Shown piece by piece: positions 32,130-41,063 of a stretch of DNA of 64,000 nucleotides. A program made the position numbers and the translations under genes. Below the pieces are notes generated by a model. That model did not search any database and was not told where the DNA came from. It saw nothing but the letters and a program-made list of their open reading frames with translations. Source of the stretch: Bacteroidales bacterium (lineage in GTDB: Bacteria > Bacteroidota > Bacteroidia > Bacteroidales > UBA932); contig JAFPGC010000020.1 in the NCBI GenBank assembly GCA_017423025.1, forward strand, positions 1 to 64,000. Direction: 5' to 3'. Within the stretch, counting starts at the first letter, position 1. Every line of letters begins with the position of its first letter.

Positions 32130-33887
32130 CTAGGCCGGATCTACATCAATTGCTATATGCCCCGTGTATTTGCGGGCCTGTTCAAAAGCCGTCACTTTTT
32201 GGCCTATGGCGTGTTTTCGAACTGTCAGAGCCTTGTCCCGAGGGAGCAGCAAGCGAATTTCGCGGCAGGAATCTTCCCGCATAGGGCCGATGGAAGAAGG
32301 ATAGGGACCTTCCACAGGGATTTCAAGGGCATTCAACTCCCCTGCCAACTCACGGGTCAGGAATTCCAGACGCTTTTCGTTGGAATCCTTGACGACGAGT
32401 TTTATCATTCGGGTAAAAGGCGGATAGCCGGCCAGGCGACGTTCTTCCAGCATCCGGGCAGTCGCGTCTCCTCCATTCTGAAGGGCCGAGAAGACCGGAT
32501 GTCCGGGCTCACGGGTCTGAATCACCAGGCGGCGGCAGCGTCCCCGGAACTGCTCCAGCACCTGGAGGGACCTTTCATCGGCCCTGAAGTCCTGGCGCGA
32601 GAGGATGCTGTCGGCTGCCACAAGGGCCACCAGTCCCAGTTTCTCACTTTCAAATCCTCTGGTTGTCATGGTGTTGCCCAGAAGGATATCAAATTCTCCT
32701 TTAGCAAAGGCGCGAATGGTTTCTTCCTGGTCTTCGGCCGTTCCGTCCAGGCGGGCGATACGGGCATCGGGGCAAAACTCCTGCACTTCCTCTTCCATCC
32801 TCCGGCCTCCGGCATAAGTACGGCGGGGGCCGATGAGGACAACCTGCTCCCCGGCATCCAGCGTCTGCCGGATCTGTTCCAGAAGCTTGAGCGAGAAACT
32901 GCCGGCCATGCCTTTCTTACGATACTCGGCACCCGTGTCGATAATATCCAGCTGTGACTGGATTCTCAGGACGCTGTCCTTTAAATCTACCCTCACAAAT
33001 CGGCCACACTCAGCATTATAGACAGATTCCAGAGAGGGCGTAGCGCTGCCCAGAAGCATCTGAGCGCCGTGTATTTGAGCCAGCATAATGGCACTTTCCC
33101 GTGCGTGATAACGCGGCGCGGGTGCATCCTGCTTATAGGAGAAGTCGTGTTCTTCGTCCACAATGATCAGTCCCAGGGCATGATGCGGCAGGAAAAGGGC
33201 ACTGCGGGTACCCAGAACCAGGTTGGGTTCACCCTTTCGGAGCACTTCGGCTACCAACTTGCGTTTTCCGGCCGTAAGTCCGCTGTGATAGAGAAGGGGC
33301 GATGGCACCTGCCGGGAGACGGAATCTGCCATTTGATCAAAAAAAGCGATTTCCGGCATAAGAAAAAGGACACTCCGTCCTTTCCTCAGGGTTTCCAGGG
33401 CCAGCGTCAGGTAAATATCCCATCGGCCTGCGCCCCCTTTGAGGAGCACCGTCTTTCCGGTAGAGAAGCCCCTGCGGACGGCATCGGCAGCCTTTTCCTG
33501 CCCCTCGGAGAGATGGATTCTGCCCTCCGCTTCTTGCCTTGCAGGCAGGGCCAGACGCGATTTGGTATGCTTCATCTGGGGGTACGCCGCCTTGTACACT
33601 TCCCCTACCGTGCAGAGGTAATAATCGGCCGCCGTTCTCCAGAAATGGATTTCTTCCGGCGTGATGGCTGGGAGGTCCTTTTCAAGGGATTCGATGGAGA
33701 CGATCCGGGTGGGTTCCAGGGTAGGGACAACACCCACCGCACTGACTGCAGCTACGTAAAAAGCATTGGCGAAAACCACCCTCACGCGGTCCCCTATCTT
33801 AATATCCTGACCCTCAGGGACCTTGTAATAAGGTTCCCATTCCAGCTTCAGGGGAAGTATCACCTGTATGTAGCAGGTACCGGCCAT
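32130..33887 (-). CDS. priA: PriA-like primosomal helicase with degenerate ATPase site
   Basis: 585 residues, shorter than the usual 720-820. The N-terminal DNA-binding domain (CYIQVILPLKLEWEPYYKVP, VRVVFANAFYVAAVSAVG) and helicase core are recognisable: MPEIAFF, LGTRSALFLPH, VDEEHDFSYKQ (DEEH), LLGSATPSLES. Two things are missing. Walker A, normally GxTGSGKT, reads KGGAGRWDIYL with no GKT. The Cys-rich Zn-binding domain between IGPRRTYAGG and RMEEEVQEFCP is deleted. It should not hydrolyse ATP normally. Either it is a degenerate copy or PriA in this lineage has lost helicase activity and acts as a restart-scaffold; the former needs another priA elsewhere. Confidence 0.75.
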   Translation of the reverse strand: MAGTCYIQVILPLKLEWEPYYKVPEGQDIKIGDRVRVVFANAFYVAAVSAVGVVPTLEPTRIVSIESLEKDLPAITPEEIHFWRTAADYYLCTVGEVYKAAYPQMKHTKSRLALPARQEAEGRIHLSEGQEKAADAVRRGFSTGKTVLLKGGAGRWDIYLTLALETLRKGRSVLFLMPEIAFFDQMADSVSRQVPSPLLYHSGLTAGKRKLVAEVLRKGEPNLVLGTRSALFLPHHALGLIIVDEEHDFSYKQDAPAPRYHARESAIMLAQIHGAQMLLGSATPSLESVYNAECGRFVRVDLKDSVLRIQSQLDIIDTGAEYRKKGMAGSFSLKLLEQIRQTLDAGEQVVLIGPRRTYAGGRRMEEEVQEFCPDARIARLDGTAEDQEETIRAFAKGEFDILLGNTMTTRGFESEKLGLVALVAADSILSRQDFRADERSLQVLEQFRGRCRRLVIQTREPGHPVFSALQNGGDATARMLEERRLAGYPPFTRMIKLVVKDSNEKRLEFLTRELAGELNALEIPVEGPYPSSIGPMREDSCREIRLLLPRDKALTVRKHAIGQKVTAFEQARKYTGHIAIDVDPA

Positions 33888-33895
33888 AAATCATA

Positions 33896-33903
33896 CAAAT
33901 ATA
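33896..33903 (-). promoter_or_regulatory. -7 box of the priA-like operon
   Basis: Minus-strand TATATTTG, nine bases upstream of the ATG at 33887. It is back to back with the parA promoter at 33953-33982. Confidence 0.5.
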
Positions 33904-33952
33904 GGAAATAATTCCGTTAAAAAGAAGTTGTGGAACTTTGTGGAACGATTCT

Positions 33953-33982
33953 TGGGGAAGCCGTTTTTTTTACCTATTTTTG
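33953..33982 (+). promoter_or_regulatory. Promoter of parAB
   Basis: TTGG at 33953-33956 and TATTTTTG at 33975-33982 are 18 bases apart. The parA ATG is at 34003. I looked for a parS palindrome near the genes and saw none. Confidence 0.65.
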
Positions 33983-34002
33983 TAAGCTAAATATAAACGA
34001 AT

Positions 34003-34779
34003 ATGGGCAAAATCATAGCTATAGCCAATCAGAAGGGCGGTGTGGGCAAAACCACCACAGCCATCAACCTGGCCGCCTCCCTGGCCGTACTGGAAAAGAA
34101 TGTTCTGGTCATTGACGCAGATCCTCAGGCCAATACCACCTCGGGACTCAATTTCGACCCCGAGAATGAGGAACATCGCACGCTGTATGAGATTCTCATC
34201 GGCAAAATCTCCGCTTCCGACGCTCTTATCCAGACGGAGCTTCCCAAGCTGCACATGATTCCCTCCCACATCAACCTTGTGGGAGCCGAAATCGAGCTTC
34301 TGGAAACCCCGGAACGCGAATCCCTCCTGAAGAAAGCCCTTGCGCCCATCAAGGACCAGTACGACTATATTATTATTGACTGCTCCCCTTCCCTGGGTCT
34401 CATTACGGTGAACAGCCTCACGGCGGCCGATTCCGTCATGATTCCCGTGCAGCCGGAGTTCTTTGCCCTGGAAGGCCTGGCCAAACTCATCCAGACCATC
34501 CGCATCGTGCAGAAGGACATCAATCCGGCCCTCACCATCGAAGGCTTCGTGGTCACCATGTACGATGGCCGCACCAAGGTGCACAACCAGGTGGTGGCCC
34601 AGCTTCGGGAACATTTCAAGGATATGGTCTTCAACACCATCATCCAGCGTAGCATCCGCCTCAGCGAGGCTCCGTCTTACGGCAAGCCCATCATCCTCTA
34701 CGACGTAATGAATAACGGTACTTCCAATTACCTCAATCTGGCAAAGGAAGTCTTAGACAAGAATAAAGATGGCGAATAA
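34003..34779 (+). CDS. parA: Chromosome-partitioning ATPase ParA (Soj)
   Basis: 258 residues with the deviant Walker A KGGVGKTTTAINLA near residue 10, Walker A' region, and Walker B YDYIIIDCSPSLGLIT. It cycles between DNA-bound dimer and monomer to move ParB-parS complexes. Family length is normal. It overlaps parB by 11 bases, and the pair begins a four-gene run typical of Bacteroidota (parA-parB-DUF5683-mltD), one of the best syntenic markers in the window. Confidence 0.95.
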   Translation: MGKIIAIANQKGGVGKTTTAINLAASLAVLEKNVLVIDADPQANTTSGLNFDPENEEHRTLYEILIGKISASDALIQTELPKLHMIPSHINLVGAEIELLETPERESLLKKALAPIKDQYDYIIIDCSPSLGLITVNSLTAADSVMIPVQPEFFALEGLAKLIQTIRIVQKDINPALTIEGFVVTMYDGRTKVHNQVVAQLREHFKDMVFNTIIQRSIRLSEAPSYGKPIILYDVMNNGTSNYLNLAKEVLDKNKDGE

Positions 34780-35689
34780 TCCGTCCCGCCTGGGCAAGGG
34801 CCTGGGTGCCCTCCTGGGAGGTGAAGACCTCACCGAACTGCGCAAACCCGTCGGTTATATCAACAAGCAGGTAGTATCGGCCGAAACCAAGCCTCAGGAT
34901 ACTTCCGACGTTCTCCGGATTCCTGTCGGCCTTATCGAGCCCAATCCCTATCAGCCCCGCATGAGTTTCGACAATGAGGCCATGCAGGAGCTGTGCGAGA
35001 GCATCCGTACCTTCGGCCTTATCCAGCCTATCACGGTACGCCGCAAAGGCGAGAAATACCAGATTATCAGCGGCGAGCGCCGTTATCGCGCCTCTATCAT
35101 GGCCGGTATGGATATGGTGCCCGCCTACATCCGCGACGCCTCCGAGCAGGGCATGCTGGAAATGGCCATCGTGGAGAACATCCAGCGTGAGAACCTGGAT
35201 CCCATCGAGGTAGCCATGAGCTATCAGCGCCTTATGGAGGAATGCCGCCTTACCCAGGAGCAGATGGCCGACCGCGTGGGCAAAAAACGCGCTTCCGTGG
35301 CCAACCAGCTTCGCCTTCTGAAGCTTCCCGCCAAGGTTCAGCACGATCTTAAAGTAGGGCTTGTTAGCGTGGGCCACGCCAAGGTTCTCCTGGCGGTGGA
35401 AGACCCAGCTACCCAGGAAATGCTGTGCGACCTCATCGTTAAGGGAGGCCTTTCCGTACGGCAGCTGGAAGAAAAGGTAAAGGCTTTGGACAAAGAGCCT
35501 TCCTCCAAGCAAAAGGAAGATCCGGGAACCCTTCCCGAAATGTATTACCGCCTCCTGGAGAATGTGGGCAAGTTCTTTGGAGAGAATATCTCCCTGCGCC
35601 GCAACCGAGACGGAAAGGGTGTTCTAACCATCAAGTTCGATTCCGACGCCCAGATGGAAGAATTCATGAAGGCCCTGGACCAGAGATGA
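34769..35689 (+). CDS. parB: Chromosome-partitioning protein ParB
   Basis: 306 residues. The N-terminal ParB/Srx domain (VGLIEPNPYQPRMSFD and the CTPase motif GERRYRASIMAGM) is followed by a helix-turn-helix region (LTQEQMADRVGKKRASVANQ) and a C-terminal dimerisation segment. It binds parS and loads the segregation complex with CTP. Complete. The parA-parB overlap of 11 bases indicates coupled translation. Confidence 0.94.
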   Translation: MANNPSRLGKGLGALLGGEDLTELRKPVGYINKQVVSAETKPQDTSDVLRIPVGLIEPNPYQPRMSFDNEAMQELCESIRTFGLIQPITVRRKGEKYQIISGERRYRASIMAGMDMVPAYIRDASEQGMLEMAIVENIQRENLDPIEVAMSYQRLMEECRLTQEQMADRVGKKRASVANQLRLLKLPAKVQHDLKVGLVSVGHAKVLLAVEDPATQEMLCDLIVKGGLSVRQLEEKVKALDKEPSSKQKEDPGTLPEMYYRLLENVGKFFGENISLRRNRDGKGVLTIKFDSDAQMEEFMKALDQR

Positions 35690-36594
35690 GGTTTGGAAGG
35701 CTCATAGCGCTTGCCGGCTGCCTTTTGGCTGCCCTGCCCTTGTCGGCCCAATACAGGGACGACCAGTTCAAGCGTGACGCTTTCACCCAAACCTACGCAG
35801 ATACCACCGAGAAAAGCAAGACGGACACCAGTCAGTTGTTCAGTTTCAAAGAGTACTTCGGAGGTCTGGGCCACAAAAGGAAGTCTTCCCTCAGAAACCT
35901 CACAATAGGTTCAGCCGTTCTGGTGGGCGGCACCCAAATTTACAACAAGCAGTACTGGAAACTGCCCATTATTTATGGTGGAATTGGTGCCGGTATTTAT
36001 GGCGGCATCCATTTCAACAAACTGTACCAGAATACGGGCGATGAGAAGTACAAGTTGTACCGTACCCTGTCCATAGCCGGTGCAGGACTGTTCTACTGGG
36101 GCTCGCTCATGGACGGCGTCGTATGCTACGACAACGGCGGAAAATACCCAGACCCTGCCAAGTCTACCATCTATTCCCTCCTGCTTCCGGGTCTGGGTCA
36201 ACTGTATAATGGAGAGTTCTGGAAAGTCCCTATTTATTGGGGGCTTATGGCCGGAAGTATTCATTTTGTCATTGACAACAACACCCAGTACAAGCGCTGG
36301 AAGTGGATCTACGACCAGGCCACGTCAGAGGACCCGGAAGTAGAGAAACCGCCCCAGAGCGCAGAGAACGCCAAATATTACAGGGACGCCTACCGCCGCA
36401 TGAGGGACTATTCCATCTTGGCCGTGGCAATATCCTACCTGCTGCAAGTCATCGATGCCAACGTTTTCGCCTACATGCAGGACTTTGAAGTCAACGACGA
36501 TATCAGCATGAAGGTGGCTCCCTCGGTTGTGCCTATAGGAGACTATGCGATGGCACGTCCGGCCGTGGGCCTGTCCATCGGCCTCAAATTTTAG
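35686..36594 (+). CDS. DUF5683 membrane protein
   Basis: 302 residues. It starts with a signal-like hydrophobic segment (MRFGRLIALAGCLLAALPLSA) and contains repeated small-residue rich hairpins (IGSAVLVGGTQIY, PIIYGGIGAGIYGGIHF, AGAGLFYWGSLMDGVV) typical of DUF5683, plus LLLPGLGQLYNGEFWKVPIY. It overlaps parB (ATGA) and precedes mltD by three bases. The conserved order in the phylum suggests a cell-envelope or division-linked role, but function is unknown. Confidence 0.85.
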   Translation: MRFGRLIALAGCLLAALPLSAQYRDDQFKRDAFTQTYADTTEKSKTDTSQLFSFKEYFGGLGHKRKSSLRNLTIGSAVLVGGTQIYNKQYWKLPIIYGGIGAGIYGGIHFNKLYQNTGDEKYKLYRTLSIAGAGLFYWGSLMDGVVCYDNGGKYPDPAKSTIYSLLLPGLGQLYNGEFWKVPIYWGLMAGSIHFVIDNNTQYKRWKWIYDQATSEDPEVEKPPQSAENAKYYRDAYRRMRDYSILAVAISYLLQVIDANVFAYMQDFEVNDDISMKVAPSVVPIGDYAMARPAVGLSIGLKF

Positions 36595-36597
36595 GAA

Positions 36598-38004
36598 ATG
36601 AAGAAGTTAGTATTAATAGTTTGTAGTGTTCTTATCCTGACGGCTCCTGCCTCCTCACAGAGCCGGAAAAGCCGCCGGGATCTCCAAAAAGAGAACGAGG
36701 AGCTCCTCAAAAAGATTGCCGTCCTTGAAGAGGAGGTGGCCGCTTACAGGGCCGATGCCGCAGACCGCGAATTCATAGAGGAAGAACTCTCCGGAGAGAA
36801 CGAGAACAAGGTTTCCGCCGGACTGGAAGACTATACATCGGCCAGTACCGACACCCTGCTCACCCAGTGGTACATGCATCGCCAGTCCCGCATTCCGGGT
36901 CGCGAGCAGTTTAATATGGACTCCGTGGTCTTCACCACCGATGTCCCCGATTCCGTGCTCATGCGCCGGCTGGAAGAGATGAATTCCTTCATCACCCTCC
37001 CCTTCAACGAGACGGTCAAGAATTTCATGATCCTGTACTCGGAAAAGATGCCCGCCAAGATGTCGGAAATGATGGGGCTTTCCCAGTACTATTTCCCCCT
37101 CATCGAAGAGACTTTCCGCCGCTACGACATTCCGCTGGAACTCAAATATGTCGCCATCATCGAGAGCGCCTTCAACCCCAGGGCCGAATCGCGTGTAGGC
37201 GCCAAGGGCATGTGGCAGTTCATGTACCGTACCGCCCTCAGTTACGGCCTCCGCATTGATTCCTACGCCGATGAGCGCATGGATCCCCTGGCTTCCATGG
37301 ACGCCGCCGCCCGTTATTTCAAGGACGCCTACCGTATCTTCGGAGACTGGTCCCTGGCCATCTCTTCCTACAACTGCGGTTCCGGCAACGTGAACAAAGC
37401 CATCAAGCGCGCCGGAGGCCGAAGGGACTTCTGGAGCATCTACGAATACCTCCCCCGCGAGACCCGCGGCTATGTGCCGGCCATGGTAGGAGCCATGTAC
37501 GCTTTCCGATATGCCAACGAGTATGGCATCAAGCCCGCTCCCATGTCGCTTCCCACCTATGTAGATACTTTCCACATCCACAAGAATCTGCATTTCGGCC
37601 AGATCAGTGAAGTGCTGGGCATTCCCCTGGCCGATGTCAGGGACCTCAATCCCCAGTACTACAACGACATTGTTCCCGGGGCCCACTCCGACGAAGTAAT
37701 ACGCCTGCCCTTCAACTACAGCAGCGTCTTCCTGGATATGCAGGACAGCATCTATCGCTACAAGACCGATGTGTTCTTCGCCACCAAGATTGAAGACGGC
37801 CGCGAAACCGTAAACGGCAGGCCGGTGCAGACCGCCCGTCCTTCCGCTACGCCCCAGTGGGTCTACTACAAGGTCAAATCCGGTGACAATCTGGGCCACA
37901 TCGCCCGCAAGTACCACACTACCGTGCGCCAGCTCAAGAGTTGGAACAACCTCAAGAGTGACCGCATAGCCATAGGTCAGCGATTGAAGGTAGGAAAACG
38001 ATAA
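36598..38004 (+). CDS. mltD: Membrane-bound lytic transglycosylase MltD with LysM
   Basis: 468 residues with signal peptide MKKLVLIVCSVLILTAPASS. The goose-lysozyme/SLT domain has catalytic Glu in AIIESAFNPRAES, GMWQFMYRTALSYGL, AISSYNCGSGNV and YVPAMVGAMYAFRYANEYG. A C-terminal LysM (YYKVKSGDNLGHIARKYHTT) binds glycan. It cleaves peptidoglycan to 1,6-anhydro-muropeptides. Between them is a linker of about 130 residues. Last gene of the parAB run; a terminator follows. Confidence 0.9.
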   Translation: MKKLVLIVCSVLILTAPASSQSRKSRRDLQKENEELLKKIAVLEEEVAAYRADAADREFIEEELSGENENKVSAGLEDYTSASTDTLLTQWYMHRQSRIPGREQFNMDSVVFTTDVPDSVLMRRLEEMNSFITLPFNETVKNFMILYSEKMPAKMSEMMGLSQYYFPLIEETFRRYDIPLELKYVAIIESAFNPRAESRVGAKGMWQFMYRTALSYGLRIDSYADERMDPLASMDAAARYFKDAYRIFGDWSLAISSYNCGSGNVNKAIKRAGGRRDFWSIYEYLPRETRGYVPAMVGAMYAFRYANEYGIKPAPMSLPTYVDTFHIHKNLHFGQISEVLGIPLADVRDLNPQYYNDIVPGAHSDEVIRLPFNYSSVFLDMQDSIYRYKTDVFFATKIEDGRETVNGRPVQTARPSATPQWVYYKVKSGDNLGHIARKYHTTVRQLKSWNNLKSDRIAIGQRLKVGKR

Positions 38005-38009
38005 TAGAA

Positions 38010-38031
38010 AAGGCCCGAATTTCGGGCCTTA
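38010..38031. terminator. Bidirectional terminator between mltD and adk
   Basis: AAGGCCCGAA pairs with TTCGGGCCTT with almost no loop, A-rich on one side and T-rich on the other. It ends the plus-strand parAB run and the minus-strand hpt-adk pair. Confidence 0.8.
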
Positions 38032-38036
38032 ACTGT

Positions 38037-38609
38037 CTAGAATTTGTCCATTTCCGTGAAGATCCGGTCGCGTACCTCTTCAATGGTGCCTACTCCGTCG
38101 ATTTCGTGGTAACGGCCGGCTTTCTTATAAAACTCAATGAGCGGCTCGGTCTTGTCGTGGTAGGTTTTGACGCGGTTCTCGACCACCTCGGGGCGGGCGT
38201 CGTCGGCCCTGCCTTCAATGTTGGCGCGGTGAGCGATGCGCTCGTGGATGAGCTGGTCAGGAATCATAAGGGAGATGCAGGCGGTAACGGCCTCCCCGCC
38301 CTTGGCCAGCATGGCATCCAGGGCCTCGGCCTGGGCGATGGTACGGGGGAAACCATCCAGCAGGAAGCCCTTCACTTCCTTCACGCTCTTGAATTTGGAT
38401 TCAATCATTCCTTCCACCACTTCGTCGGGAACCAGGTTTCCGGCTTCAATAAGGGCTTTGGCCTGAAGGCCTAGCGGGGAGCCGGCGGAGATTTCGCTGC
38501 GGAGAAGTTCACCGGTAGAAAGGTGGCAGAGGTTGTAGCGCTCCACCATAGCGCCGGCCTGGGTGCCTTTGCCAGCACCGGGAGGGCCAAAAAGAACGTA
38601 AAATTTCAT
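38037..38609 (-). CDS. adk: Adenylate kinase
   Basis: 190 residues. P-loop GPPGAGKGTQ at residues 8-17, CHLSTGELLRSEI for the AMP-binding site, LLDGFPRTIAQAEALD and DDARPEVVENRVKTYHDKT. The LID is the short non-zinc type (AHRANIEGRADD). Catalyses ATP + AMP to 2 ADP. It follows hpt by 11 bases and is co-transcribed with it, a common purine pairing in the phylum. Confidence 0.96.
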   Translation of the reverse strand: MKFYVLFGPPGAGKGTQAGAMVERYNLCHLSTGELLRSEISAGSPLGLQAKALIEAGNLVPDEVVEGMIESKFKSVKEVKGFLLDGFPRTIAQAEALDAMLAKGGEAVTACISLMIPDQLIHERIAHRANIEGRADDARPEVVENRVKTYHDKTEPLIEFYKKAGRYHEIDGVGTIEEVRDRIFTEMDKF

Positions 38610-38620
38610 ATAATCAGTGT

Positions 38621-39172
38621 TTATTCGTCAAGTACGTAAATATCCTTGATGTTGCGACCCAGCTCGTCGTAATCCAGGCCGAAGCCCACGATGAAACGGT
38701 TGGGGATTTCCATGGCCACGTAGTCCAGTTTGACATCCTTCTTGTACGCTTCCGGTTTGAGCAGCAGGGTGCAAACCTTGGAATCCCTCACTTTGGCGGC
38801 GTCCAGGAGGTCTTTCATGACCACGATGGTGTTGCCGGTATCTACGATGTCTTCTACGATGAGGACACGATGGCCTTCCAGTTTGGCAGGAAGCGGAACC
38901 TCCGTCTTGATGTATCCGGTGGACTGGGTCCCGGCGTAGGAAGAGAGTTTGCAGGCCTTGAGCATCAGGGGGAACTGGAGCCGCTTGAGGAGCTCGGCCG
39001 CAAAGATGATGGCGCCGTTCAGTGTGCAGAGGACAATGACGGGATCTTCATCCGTTGCGTCGGCATAGTCTTCGTTCAGTTTGGCGGCCACGTCATCGAT
39101 GGCTTTCTCAATAGCTTCGTTGGGAATGAACAACTTGAAAGTTTTGTCGTGCAGAGTGACTTTTTTATCCAT
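38621..39172 (-). CDS. hpt: Hypoxanthine phosphoribosyltransferase
   Basis: 183 residues. The PRPP-binding loop RVLIVEDIVDTGNTIVVM is intact, as are the pyrophosphate loop (CTLNGAIIFAAELL) and VGFGLDYDELGRN near the C-terminus. It salvages hypoxanthine (and usually guanine) to nucleotides in the cytosol. Promoter box 23 bases upstream of the ATG. First gene of the hpt-adk pair. Confidence 0.95.
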   Translation of the reverse strand: MDKKVTLHDKTFKLFIPNEAIEKAIDDVAAKLNEDYADATDEDPVIVLCTLNGAIIFAAELLKRLQFPLMLKACKLSSYAGTQSTGYIKTEVPLPAKLEGHRVLIVEDIVDTGNTIVVMKDLLDAAKVRDSKVCTLLLKPEAYKKDVKLDYVAMEIPNRFIVGFGLDYDELGRNIKDIYVLDE

Positions 39173-39193
39173 CGATTTGTGTTTTTATTACTG

Positions 39194-39201
39194 CAAAAAT
39201 A
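39194..39201 (-). promoter_or_regulatory. -7 box of hpt-adk
   Basis: Minus-strand TATTTTTG ending 21 bases before the hpt ATG. Confidence 0.6.
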
Positions 39202-39288
39202 GTAAAAAACACGCAATTTATGCCCTAAAACAACACATTTTATCAACAGGTTCTGTTGAATCCGGAAGGGGCTTGGTAACTTGGCTTC

Positions 39289-40911
39289 ATGAGACGCTTT
39301 TTCGCCGGGGTCCTTGCCGCCCTCCTTTTCACACAACTATACGCCCAGGACGACATTCTGCGGGCCGCCCTGTACCTTTCCGGGGCCAGTTCCGAAGAAG
39401 AAATTGACCAGGAGTGGATCCAGCGCCTGGAAGGCATGGGGAAAGTACGGATCAATTCCAATCGAATCCGCCCGGGCCTCTTAACCGATTATCAGATAGC
39501 CACTTTGGCCGATTACCGGGCAAGGCAGGGAGACATCCTTTCCTGGGAAGAACTCATGCTGGTGGACGGTTTTGGGCGCGAGGCGGTGGAAGCGATGAGA
39601 CCTTTCCTTTCGCTGGAATCCCGCCGCCTGCCGGGCACGGTCGATACGGTTCGTACCCGGGCCGAAGCCTTGGTCCGGACCACTTTGAAGAATGTGGGGA
39701 TAAAGGCCAAAGTCACAGGTGAATACTGGCGCGTCGGAGGTGCCTGGCGCAATCCGGACTGGACCGCGCATGCGGAGGCCGATACCCGTATAGGACGCTT
39801 CGTTCTGGGAGATTTTAACGTGAGGTATGGGGAAGGCCTGGCGCAGTGGAGCGGCTTTTCCATGGAAAGCCTCTCTACGGTGGACGCTTTCATCCGCCGC
39901 GCTTCCAGCATAGCTCCGGTGTGGTCTTACACCTCGTCATCCGTGCACCGTGGGGGTGCTTACGAATATGGAGGACAGCACTGGCGGGCATCGGCCTGGG
40001 GCACCCTGACAAAGGTTTTCGGAACCCACGCCGAGTATTTGGGCCGATGGGGCCACGCCGGAACTACCGTTGCCTGGTCGCCCTCGGAGGGCCTCTCCGT
40101 TTCTTTGGAAGGCCGGTTAAACCTACGCGGCATCGACGCAATGGCCGAAGTGGCCTGCCGCAGCAGAGCTGTAGCGGGAAAGGCATCGGCCCGATGGAAA
40201 GCCGGTGATAACGGCAAACTGGCCGTTCAAGCACGCGTCATTCCCAGCCGTTTCAGCGGAAAGAAGAACGGGGAATATGCCTTGGCAGCCGGGTATGCTC
40301 TCCAAAGCGGCCAGTGGAAAAGCCTGGCCGGAAAGACCGGCTTCGGCAGTTCTGTCCCTTCCTACAAACTGTCCTTCACGCTGGATGCCGCTATGTTACC
40401 TGTCGGCGGCGTGGATCCCCGTCGTCTGCAGATTCGCGCCTACGGCAATTGGGACTGGCAAATAGCCCCGGCCTGGGCCTTGAGCGTGCGCCTGACCGAG
40501 CGTTACCGGAACTACGAAAATCCGCGCACAGCCCTCAGGGCCGATATCAGGTTCGCTCACGGTCCCTGGCTCTCCGTCCTGCGGGGAGAGGCCGTTCGCT
40601 GTAAATCGTGGGGACTGCTCTCCTATTTGGAAGGCGGTTATAAGAATGAGACCCTGTCGTCTTACCTGCGGTTCACGGCCTTCAGCATTCCCGAATGGGC
40701 CGACCGCATCTACAGCTACGAAAGGGATGCCCCTGGCACTTTCTCAGTGCCTGCCTATTCCGGAAAAGGCATATCGGCCTCCCTCGTGGCGGGCTACAAG
40801 CTCCGCCTGGGCCGCGTCACGCTCAAAGCCAACCTGCGCGGCGCCTATATGCTCCGTGTGGGCCGCGAAAGCACCCCCACCCTGAATTTCCAGCTGCAAT
40901 GCTCATTATAA
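39289..40911 (+). CDS. Helix-hairpin-helix outer-membrane protein
   Basis: 540 residues with signal peptide MRRFFAGVLAALLFTQLYA. Residues ~45-95 form two helix-hairpin-helix units (DYQIATLADYRARQGDILSW and EELMLVDGFGREAVEAMRPF) like ComEA. The C-terminal ~400 residues are a beta-barrel pattern with alternating aromatic strands and a final LNFQLQCSL. This family occurs widely in Bacteroidota; DNA binding or uptake is suspected from the HhH unit but unproven. A TAACTTGG box only four bases upstream of the ATG (39277-39284) suggests a leaderless mRNA. Confidence 0.7.
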   Translation: MRRFFAGVLAALLFTQLYAQDDILRAALYLSGASSEEEIDQEWIQRLEGMGKVRINSNRIRPGLLTDYQIATLADYRARQGDILSWEELMLVDGFGREAVEAMRPFLSLESRRLPGTVDTVRTRAEALVRTTLKNVGIKAKVTGEYWRVGGAWRNPDWTAHAEADTRIGRFVLGDFNVRYGEGLAQWSGFSMESLSTVDAFIRRASSIAPVWSYTSSSVHRGGAYEYGGQHWRASAWGTLTKVFGTHAEYLGRWGHAGTTVAWSPSEGLSVSLEGRLNLRGIDAMAEVACRSRAVAGKASARWKAGDNGKLAVQARVIPSRFSGKKNGEYALAAGYALQSGQWKSLAGKTGFGSSVPSYKLSFTLDAAMLPVGGVDPRRLQIRAYGNWDWQIAPAWALSVRLTERYRNYENPRTALRADIRFAHGPWLSVLRGEAVRCKSWGLLSYLEGGYKNETLSSYLRFTAFSIPEWADRIYSYERDAPGTFSVPAYSGKGISASLVAGYKLRLGRVTLKANLRGAYMLRVGRESTPTLNFQLQCSL

Positions 40912-40986
40912 GGGCCCCAAACAGTGCTAACGGTCCGGAGATAGGGACGTTAGAGCGCAAAGGAGGAATGTGAGACGCAGAAAACG

Positions 40987-41010
40987 CAGGCCCCCTTTAG
41001 GGGCCTGTTT
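40987..41010 (+). terminator. Terminator after the HhH outer-membrane protein gene
   Basis: CAGGCCCC and GGGGCCTG pair perfectly around CTTTA, followed by TTTGCGTTTT. It lies 76 bases after the gene and just before the promoter of the MMPL-Fak operon. Confidence 0.8.
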
Positions 41011-41039
41011 GCGTTTTAGGGCGAATATATGTATATTTG
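41008..41039 (+). promoter_or_regulatory. Promoter of the MMPL-FakAB-PlsX operon
   Basis: TTTG at 41008-41011 (shared with the terminator tail) and TATATTTG at 41032-41039 are 20 bases apart. ATG at 41064. No operator-like repeat is evident. Confidence 0.65.
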
Positions 41040-41063
41040 TATGATTTAAACTAAAACCTGAAT

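Noticed and set aside
33888..34002. Candidate parS site or origin near parAB
   Set aside because: I saw no parS-like palindrome or DnaA box cluster in or around the parAB genes. Other palindromes here are promoter boxes.
36655..37917. 420-residue minus-strand open frame inside mltD
   Set aside because: It is antisense to the MltD gene with its clear catalytic and LysM motifs.
40912..40986. Short ORF with a strong AGGAGG-like site before 40987
   Set aside because: The site is followed by ATG TGA, so it encodes nothing. It is probably chance within the pre-terminator stretch.
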